DNA from: Brachionus plicatilis
Lineage: Eukaryota; Rotifera; Eurotatoria; Ploima; Brachionidae
Assembly: GCA_010279815.1 (NCBI GenBank)
Contig: QEOQ01000109.1
Span: forward strand, 173,694 to 237,693
Direction of reading: 5' to 3'
Length of the DNA stretch: 64,000 nucleotides
This document shows positions 60,901 to 64,000 of the stretch, piece after piece; position 1 is the first letter of the stretch, and each line of letters opens with the position of its first letter. A model generated the notes under the pieces. The model saw only the letters and a list, made by a program, of their open reading frames with translations. It did not search any database and was not told the DNA's origin. The translations under genes were made by a program, and so were the position numbers.

Positions 60901-62269
60901 TTCAGCTCTGGTTTTTGAACAGGTAAATCATTTCTTATTTTATCTATCATATTTTCATAATAATAATCCGAACTTCGATCTTCTAATTTTTGGCTTATTT
61001 CATCACTGATTTCTTCGTTATCATCAATTTTATAGCTAATTAATATTCAAAATTGTTTACTTTATATTAGTTACAAAAAAATAAAAAATACTCAATCAAT
61101 GTCTTGCCATATTTTTCCTTATCTTTTATAGTGCCCTCATAATCAATTATTTGACTTGCATAGATGACAGCATTTAACATTCTCTTGATGCATTTCATTA
61201 TGTCAATCACAAAAATGTCTGCATTCGGCACCATATTCACTTTATCTTTTGTAAAAAAAATTAAAAAAAAATTTTTTTTTTCTAACTTTTTTTCTACCCT
61301 CTTTGTCAAAACCCAATTCGGCAAAAAACAATGGTCCTCGGTCAGAATGATTGCATAGATCAAACTCTCTCAGAAAGCGTATCAGCTCCTGTCTAATTAT
61401 TTGCAGTATATTGCTGCCAAGTTGGTAGCTAACAAGTGACACAAAATTTCCCAATAGGCTTTTCAATTTTTAAATAAATTTTAATTTTATTTTAAACATT
61501 AAATTTTTTTCAAAATACTTTATTTCATGATGAACTTGGTCAAGATCGCTTTCAGCTTTGGTTCTAAATTCTTTTTGAATACTCATTGATTTGTTTACAT
61601 CGCTAAAATAAAAATAAAATTTCTGTTATTTTGAATTTAAAAATGTTACATTATTCTAGCCTGGTGGACCAAGGCCTCGTAGAATCTGAGCTTGTCAAAA
61701 TATCTTTGTCGAGTGTGATTAAGAACATACTTAACATAGATGAAAAAGTATTCCAATATTTGCTCACAATTGATCGAATATTCGTTCACTTGCTTTAAAA
61801 ATTTATCCAAGGTGAACAATTTTTTTTCATTATCGGAGCCTTTGGTCAAATTATGCTTGTTCGGAATTGATTGTCTTTCCACTATTGTTTCATTGAATTC
61901 AGGCAAAAATTTAATGTCACAAATAGATTGAATGAGTTTAGATATGTGAATTAGAGCTTCATGATAGAAAGGTATGGAAATTATTATGTTTTTGGAGACT
62001 TTGTTTTTAAGCTTTAAAAATTGGGAAAATTTTGAATTCACTCTCCATCTTTAAAAAGAAATTTTAAAATTTATTTTTTTATTTTTTGTCTATTTTTACC
62101 TGCTGAAAAATTTTCTGAATAAAAATTGTTTGAAAAATTTAATTTTAGAACACGCTTCCCAAAGAACCGCAAATCGATTCCATTCATCAAGAGTCAACCG
62201 TTCACTTTCTTCACCTGATATCACATGCAAAACTCCAAACACAGAAAATATGAAGTGTTCGCGATTGGC
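23713..62269 (-). CDS. Dynein heavy chain, divergent (DNHD1-like), 53 exons traced, 5' end beyond the window
   Basis: Large AAA+ microtubule motor-type protein. I chained 53 minus-strand exons from 62269 to the TAA at 23713. All but a few use GTA donors, all acceptors are AG and all phases match, giving 13,695 nt (4564 aa plus stop). Order: tail, linker (exons 13-19), AAA1, AAA2, AAA3, AAA4, stalk with microtubule-binding domain, AAA5, AAA6, C-terminal domain. P-loops: AAA1 GPESSGKRQT (K kept, next residue Arg), AAA2 GPVLDGKST, AAA3 GDVGIGKTS, AAA4 YGLGRTNS (K to R). AAA1 Walker B reads CWIVFDRVDQ where active dyneins have CFDEFNR. The first visible exon already corresponds to the tail, so the start codon is off the window. 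The dynein class is certain. DNHD1 is inferred from the degenerate AAA sites and inserts; a fast-evolving axonemal chain is the alternative. Confidence 0.93.
25372..25701. mobile_element. Hairpin MITE, GGCAAAATGTTATT family
   Basis: 330 bp, near-perfect palindrome: GGCAAAATGTTATTTATTGT and its inverse at the end, arms of about 150 bp. Perfect 8-bp flanks CCAGTTTG (25364-25371 and 25702-25709). In dynein intron 51. Confidence 0.9.
28627..31086. mobile_element. Outer Tc1/mariner-like element, interrupted
   Basis: Inverted arms of about 170-200 bp: 28627-28800 (CAGTATTTTTATAAAAGGTT) and 30895-31086 (inverse, CAGAGCTTTTATAAAAGC), both containing AATAGCTTTGAATTTTACTT and GAAGTTACGTA/AAAGTTACGTA blocks. 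The interior holds the insertion 29570-30830. In dynein intron 48. The ends are diverged, so the limits are approximate and no TSD is claimed. Confidence 0.6.
29570..30830. mobile_element. Inner Tc1/mariner-like element with TIRs of about 370 bp
   Basis: Flanking TA dinucleotides at 29568-29569 and 30831-30832; ends CAGTACTGCTACGAAAAACT and its exact inverse. Arms 29570-29943 and 30459-30830 are nearly identical and hold many TTACGTAAAATTACG words. TA target and CAGT start fit Tc1/mariner. The core (29944-30458) encodes no transposase. It has exon-like plus-strand pieces, SFFSPGTKRKAERTYSSSSD and then NRLRSEIIKRFVNDKGQTL, and may be a captured gene fragment. Confidence 0.82.
31304..31460. repeat. 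Palindromic repeat related to 54589-54952
   Basis: AGTGCAATATTGTACAAATT at the left is repeated inverted at the right, with CCAAGCTCTGCAAAAACTCT arms and a GCACACCATCAAAAAAT centre, as in 54589-54952. Confidence 0.7.
31679..32935 (-). CDS. Dynein exons 46-48: AAA5-AAA6
   Basis: Exons 32802-32935, 31962-32743, 31679-31896. It starts EEILERLNNIDQSILDDKNL (the LE-x-x-LL-x-x-L block) and passes through INWSLLKQLLLSNFEPLQRE. It ends with GYAIKESIRNGSWVVVENVH, the AAA6 GxWVxLQNxHL strand. The final donor lies next to a long A-run at 31653-31675. Confidence 0.9.
33345..34020 (+). mobile_element. Jockey-type LINE 3' end, degenerate
   Basis: In dynein intron 45, plus strand (antisense to the gene). 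Reads KKLQAIQNTAVRSILRLKYD, then VHHEAFNKLKLQTVSNRLFE and SHSIPLVERLVKEYKEGFES: the QxxQNxAxRxI and LxxLxxxxR tail of LINE reverse transcriptases. Stops and frame shifts interrupt it. An untranslated tail (GAAGAAGCTCGGTACAAATA) follows. The related piece at 44624-44696 has the same AAGGTTTCGAATCAAGA block. Confidence 0.72.
34948..35301. mobile_element. Foldback MITE, GGCAT(C)GTGAAATTTC family
   Basis: Ends GGCCATTGTCAAATTTCGTA and inverse GGCATCGTGAAATTTCATAC, with inner arms containing CTGCAGAAATCTGCAAAA. Flanks TATTTTTC / TATTTTCA are close but not exact. It stops 44 bp from the exon 45 donor. Confidence 0.7.
35345..38494 (-). CDS. Dynein exon 45: AAA4, stalk, microtubule-binding domain, AAA5 (1050 codons, GC-rich, intronless)
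   Basis: One 3150-nt exon, acceptor AAAAG at 38495 and donor CAA|GTAGGT at 35343-35345. AAA4 P-loop is degenerate (YGLGRTNS). A coiled coil runs from about exon residue 285. The microtubule-binding domain includes ELKSFRFPPRQVLTVVDTLC, TGWESAKLL, FFDDLVYFDKKNV and SMAAASLCTWIRAVYEYSK, and a return coiled coil ends near residue 590. AAA5 follows (SALVCYAGIFD, SWPLVLDPENN). A Ser/Thr/Asn-rich insert of roughly 150-200 residues, lacking in other dyneins, precedes the AAA6-proximal PNFKLILQVNAP block. Base composition is visibly near-balanced while flanking introns are very AT-rich. Confidence 0.93.
38625..39287. mobile_element. Foldback element with internal 10-bp tandem array
   Basis: 663 bp; ends GGCATTGTGAATTTTGGTAC and inverse GGCATTGTGAAATTTGGTAC; perfect 8-bp flanks CAAAAATT (38617-38624 and 39288-39295). 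Arms contain GGACCAAAACATGTT and ACTGATACATCCTTTGTACC. One arm carries about six copies of TCTGCAAAAC/T (38755-38817), followed by a second internal GCATTGTGAATTTTAGTAC start. A half copy is at 63320-63455. Confidence 0.87.
39395..39525. repeat. Half copy of the 23157-23501 foldback family
   Basis: Shares TATGTTGCAGTATTTTTTCT and GAATTTTTGTTCTATTTGTA with the right arm of 23157-23501. Confidence 0.65.
39905..40692. repeat. Inverted arrays of a GGAATTTTTTCCACT-type unit
   Basis: Left block 39905-39975 has tandem AAAAAATCCATT / AAACAATTCCACT units. Right block 40608-40690 has the inverse, GGAATTTTTTCGACCGGAGT and similar, several copies. About 630 bp lies between them. The whole looks like a foldback element with iterated subterminal repeats. 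In dynein intron 44. Confidence 0.6.
40830..41451 (-). CDS. Dynein exons 42-44: AAA3 to AAA4 link
   Basis: Exons 41201-41451, 41031-41139, 40830-40972. The last reads MNFFFHEDAIRHLARLTRIY, the MNLVLFEDAxxHLxRIxRI block that precedes the AAA4 P-loop. It joins in phase 0 to the Cys codon at 38494 across a 2.3-kb intron. Confidence 0.88.
41518..44138 (-). CDS. Dynein exons 34-41: AAA3
   Basis: Exons 43939-44138, 43802-43883, 43574-43751, 43423-43521, 42153-42462, 41917-42089, 41689-41860, 41518-41625. The P-loop GDVGIGKTS (about visible residues 2142-2150) is complete. Walker B is YLFFVDDLNV, close to the canonical FIDDLNMP. PKKPHYLFNFKDITKVVQGL and HEIMRVFLDRI are standard AAA3 blocks. This is the best preserved nucleotide site of the chain. 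Confidence 0.9.
42850..43153. mobile_element. Diverged GGCATCTTGAAG-family foldback
   Basis: Right end ...GATCATCAACTTCAAGATGCC matches 6405-6921. Inverted AATGTAACATGCTTTACAT arms. Left end uncertain. In dynein intron 37. Confidence 0.6.
44204..47869 (-). CDS. Dynein exons 28-33: AAA2
   Basis: Exons 47570-47869 (a start at 47896 is an in-frame alternative), 46820-46951, 46651-46773, 46501-46593, 46318-46447, 44204-44363. P-loop GPVLDGKST at about visible residue 1772. The Walker B region is NWIILDSDIND (WxxxDGPVD in active chains). TTNLDNASPSIISKSMLI is the conserved ASPATVSRCGM block. The middle of AAA2 is strongly shortened and lacks the usual NPK...LYG motif. Confidence 0.85.
44624..44696 (+). 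mobile_element. LINE tail fragment, same family as 33345-34020
   Basis: AAAGGTTTCGAATCAAGATA and CCAACTCCATTGTGTAATTG match 33730-33780 of the larger LINE relic. Cut at 44697 by the GC-rich element. Confidence 0.7.
44697..45325. repeat. GC-rich GGCCG-motif element with inverted arms
   Basis: Left arm 44697-44965 starts TGTTGGGCAGCGGTCAAGTC and repeats GGCGGCCAAAAATTTGGACC and GGCCGGCCAAA units. Right arm 45195-45325 has them inverted (CGTCTTTGATTTGGCCGGCA, then GGCCGCCAAAGTGGCCGTCC). About 230 bp of AT-rich DNA separates them. It shares its terminal sequence with 16356-16640. In dynein intron 32. Confidence 0.7.
47921..48977 (-). CDS. Dynein exons 23-27: end of AAA1
   Basis: Exons 48912-48977, 48742-48847, 48568-48603, 48124-48302, 47921-48070. 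FITSNSYKKLPENLK replaces the canonical ITMNPGYAGRTELPDNLK (sensor I Asn kept, a short deletion after it). EPDLKQITIGLMISQG is the PDY...I...L-x-S-x-G equivalent. The 36-nt exon 48568-48603 is a phase-1 cassette in frame whether included or skipped, so it is less certain than the others. Confidence 0.8.
49686..49981. mobile_element. Hairpin MITE, GGCAATGTGAAATTTTAGTAC family, copy 1
   Basis: Ends GGCAATGTGAAATTTTAGTA and inverse GGCAATGTGAAATTTCAGTA; long palindromic arms including AGCTCTGCAAAATATGC. No clean TSD. In dynein intron 22. Confidence 0.78.
51356..53220 (-). CDS. Dynein exons 15-22: linker and AAA1
   Basis: Exons 52986-53220, 52746-52931, 52542-52692, 52370-52494, 52113-52304, 51918-52060, 51528-51660, 51356-51471. 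The linker motif CLEFPRFYFVEKQKLIETLS corresponds to the FPRFFFLS block of active dyneins. LVISPLTDKCFLNLTSAVAS leads to the AAA1 P-loop GPESSGKRQT at about visible residues 1377-1386. The Walker B segment is SGCWIVFDRVDQL, with Arg in place of the catalytic Glu. Three introns here use G|GTTTT donors. Confidence 0.88.
54356..58197 (-). CDS. Dynein exons 7-14: second half of tail into linker
   Basis: Exons 58062-58197, 57609-58005, 57260-57544, 57098-57199, 56679-57047, 55162-55575, 54969-55103, 54356-54547. Recognisable dynein pieces are KPKSIEDFARYAKKASKYK, FTVEEL-like YTVEELMDLRLMDYI, SELWLQVQYR and WLWLEKIYSDIDSYVRPTQ (the W-x-x-Q-x-x-W-x-Y-L-E-x-I-F equivalent). Exon 12 holds an unusual Lys/Arg/Ser-rich segment (ESKKTKGSKTSRIKKLKEQ) not expected in the family. 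A foldback element sits 16 bp beyond the end of exon 13. Confidence 0.88.
54589..54952. mobile_element. Hairpin MITE, GGCAATGTGAAATTTTAGTAC family, copy 2
   Basis: 364 bp near-perfect palindrome; both strands read almost the same open frame. Ends GGCAATGTGAAATTTTAGTA and its inverse; perfect 8-bp flanks CTTTATTT (54581-54588 and 54953-54960). In dynein intron 13, 16 bp beyond the end of exon 13. Confidence 0.92.
59040..59573 (+). pseudogene. pogo/Tigger transposase C-terminal relic
   Basis: Plus strand reads EYLDADDHEPTGESLTDSDI, then IDMVTVEEGLDEEN, a stop, and across frame shifts LEAFSMIKLFCEKSKGFDE and KQSDILSFF. This is the acidic tail plus Q-x-x-I-x-x-F-F ending of Tigger-type DDE transposases. 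A terminal sequence ...GAGTTTTGACTG followed by TA at about 59573 fits the pogo/Tc1 end. The left end was not found. Confidence 0.55.
60355..60870. repeat. Two adjacent foldback repeats
   Basis: First palindrome (about 60380-60580) has TTAATTATAAGCAAAATTGC arms; the second (about 60600-60870) has GAAACAACTGTTGTTTCACC and GCACAGATTTTGCAG arms with outer ends like 34948-35301. Both contain CTGCAAAA words. Confidence 0.65.
60890..62269 (-). CDS. Dynein exons 1-6 visible: tail (N-terminal region)
   Basis: Exons 62100-62269, 61650-62048, 61519-61602, 61298-61458, 61092-61245, 60890-61035. Hallmark RKFFSRWRVNSKFSQFLKLK, followed by ISIPFYHEALIHISKLIQSI, matches the F-x-R-W-x-x-N and P-x-F-x-x-A-L pattern of dynein tails. 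Later exons are helical and have no other motif. The phase-0 start at 62269 requires an upstream exon outside the window. Confidence 0.85.
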
Positions 62270-62976
62270 CTTTTTAATTATTATTAATTTTTATTTTAAA
62301 TAAATTAAAGGTTTTTTATTCAATTTTTTTAAAGTAACCAAAATTCATCCTTTTCTAAATTACATTTCTAGCTCAGGTTGTATTTTACTTAAAATAACTA
62401 TTTTATTGTTAAACAAGCGATGGCGAAGTTTGAAAGAAAAATTGAGCAGCTTTTTTTGACATTTCTGAATTAATAAAATTTTTTTGATTAAAAATTTAAA
62501 ATTTTCAAAATTATCAACTTGTTAGAATATTTCACTTTGCTTTAGTGTTTTTTGCTCCACTCTTCACCATCGCAAAAACTTACCAGAATTACTTTGATCA
62601 AAATATAACCAATTCAGACTCCTTAATTTTAGAAATGTTTTACCTAGTCAAAAATAGGACAAATCGAATCAGATCAATCTAACGAGTTTATTTTTTGGTT
62701 ATAAGAATGATCAATGATCAATTGAAATACTTTTTAAAAAAATAAATGCTTTATTTGCTTTTATCAGGGTAAAATTCTTTGCAGAACAAGTTGATTTTAT
62801 TTAAATTCAAGAAAAATAGGAGTATATTGGGGTCCATGCTTAAGGGTAAGTTATATGGTAAAAGAAAATTAATTTAAATATTTTAGGTAATTTCAAGTAA
62901 AATGGTCTAAAAATCAAACATAAAGTAAATAAACCCTGCTAATCTTATTTAAAATTAATCTTAATCATGAATTTAC

Positions 62977-63238
62977 CAGAGTTGTTTAAAAATCACAAGT
63001 CTCAAGTCAAGTTCAAGTCCGGACTTTTTTTAAAAAATATTTTTTCAAAAGTCTAAGTCCGGACTTTTATGCTAAAATTGCAAGAAAATTCTGAAATATG
63101 GCAAATCTATTTGCATTAGACAACTCAAGAGTACATAAACTTTTTGATATGAAGCCTGATCTAGCAATTAAATAAAAAAATTTCCGGACTTTTTTTTTAA
63201 TGACTTGGACTTTTAATTGGGACTTTTAAACAACTCTG
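62977..63238. mobile_element. hAT-like MITE, CAGAGTTG family, copy 3
   Basis: Ends CAGAGTTGTTTAAAAATCAC and inverse CAGAGTTGTTTAAAAGTCCC; perfect 8-bp flanks GAATTTAC (62969-62976 and 63239-63246). It is the cleanest copy of the family, and with 13548-13803 it defines the family ends. Confidence 0.9.
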
Positions 63239-63319
63239 GAATTTACTCATTAATTATTATAAATAAAAATATAGTAAATTGAATATTTAACATAGATGAA
63301 AAGGTATTATTTAAATTCA

Positions 63320-63455
63320 AGAATTTTTTAGAATCAGTAGAAAGAATGTATCAGTTGCTACAATTTACAGAACATGTTTTGGTCCTTCAGAACCTAAGCT
63401 TTGGTATATTTTATATTTTGTTTTTGCTTTTAGTACCAAAATTCACAATTTTCTG
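63320..63455. repeat. Half copy of the 38625-39287 foldback element
   Basis: Shares GTATCAGTTGCTACAATTTA, CAGAACATGTTTTGGTC and the ATATTTTGTTTTTG block. Confidence 0.65.
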
Positions 63456-63614
63456 AATTTTGCCCAATTTTTTAATAAAATACCACAATTATTAAATAAA
63501 TGCACACAATTTCTAAATTTATCCATAAAAATAAAGATTAACACTTAATTAAATAAAAAATCACTTATTATATAAAAATTCATAAAATGTCTTATATAAA
63601 AATCACTTATTATT

Positions 63615-63991
63615 GGCAAGTTGAAGTTTATGATCAATTTTTGATGCTCAAAATTATCAAATCAAACTAAAACTTTAAATTAAATTTTAATTTTTTAATA
63701 GAAATAGTGCAGAGGTAAATTTTTGGTTTTAACATACTTTTTTAAATCTCAAGGTAAAATCTGCACAACTCTGCAAAAAATTATCCACTTAAAATAGCAT
63801 CATTTTGATGGTGTGCACTCTGCGTTGTGCATTTTGATATTGCAGAGTTAATTTTTTTATTTAACATAGTATGTTAAATTGAAAAATGTATTTCTGCACT
63901 AATTCTATTAAAAAATTAAAATTTATTTTAAAGTTTTAGTTTGATTTGATCATTTTGAGCATCAAAAATTGATCATAAACTTCAAATTGCC
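63615..63991. mobile_element. Foldback MITE, GGCAAGTTGAAG family, intact
   Basis: 377 bp; ends GGCAAGTTGAAGTTTATGAT and inverse GGCAATTTGAAGTTTATGAT; perfect 8-bp flanks TTATTATT (63607-63614 and 63992-63999). Related decayed copy at 7765-8134. Confidence 0.9.
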
Positions 63992-64000
63992 TTATTATTG

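Larger units (their letters stand above)
62270..64000. other. Dynein 5' intron, repeats only
   Basis: No upstream exon is recognisable before the window edge. The stretch contains the three repeats listed separately. Confidence 0.5.

Overview
The window is metazoan nuclear DNA, very AT-rich outside exons, with GT-AG introns from about 50 bp to more than 5 kb. The genes indicate an animal: a chondroitin synthase, a bHLH-PAS factor of the NPAS4/dysfusion type, a poly(ADP-ribose) glycohydrolase and a dynein heavy chain. Short genes packed with foldback elements, together with jockey-type LINE tails and FLYWCH/SWIM Mutator fragments, suggest a monogonont rotifer such as Brachionus. That placement is inference and not proven here.

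Layout. (1) 1-8928, minus: the 5' two thirds of a chondroitin sulfate synthase in three visible exons; its 3' end lies off the left edge. Its second intron holds a Mutator-like (MULE) deletion derivative. (2) 8929-12354: intergenic, with a LINE 3' tail. (3) 12355-15441, plus: a complete seven-exon PARG gene of 459 aa. (4) 15442-18361: intergenic, with a near-copy of a foldback element found at 6.4 kb and GC-rich GGCCG-rich islands. (5) 18362-20707, minus: a complete five-exon bHLH-PAS gene of 498 aa. (6) 20708-23712: intergenic, with a decayed partial copy of the neighbouring dynein's last exon. (7) 23713-62269, minus: a 5'-truncated dynein heavy chain. I traced 53 exons by reading frame, splice sites and matching phases; together they encode 4564 aa and a stop. 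(8) 62270-64000: repeats only.

The dynein gene dominates the window. It has the tail, linker, six-AAA ring, coiled-coil stalk and microtubule-binding domain, but the AAA1 site is degenerate: the Walker B glutamate is Arg and the residue after the P-loop lysine is Arg. AAA4 has lost its P-loop lysine, while AAA2 and AAA3 keep theirs. This looks like a divergent DNHD1-type dynein, probably a weak motor or a non-motor. One exon (35345-38494) is 3150 nt, intronless and visibly much richer in G+C than everything around it.

Introns and spacers are crowded with non-autonomous transposons. At least seven insertions have termini beginning GG (usually GGCA) and clear or near-perfect 8-bp (one 8-9-bp) target duplications. 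Three others begin CAGAGTTG or a close variant (hAT-like). There is also a TA-flanked Tc1/mariner-like element with TIRs of about 370 bp, a 1.26-kb MULE with 9-bp target duplications, a pogo/Tigger transposase relic, and LINE tails. The genes have no evident shared function, and no operon or RNA gene was recognised.
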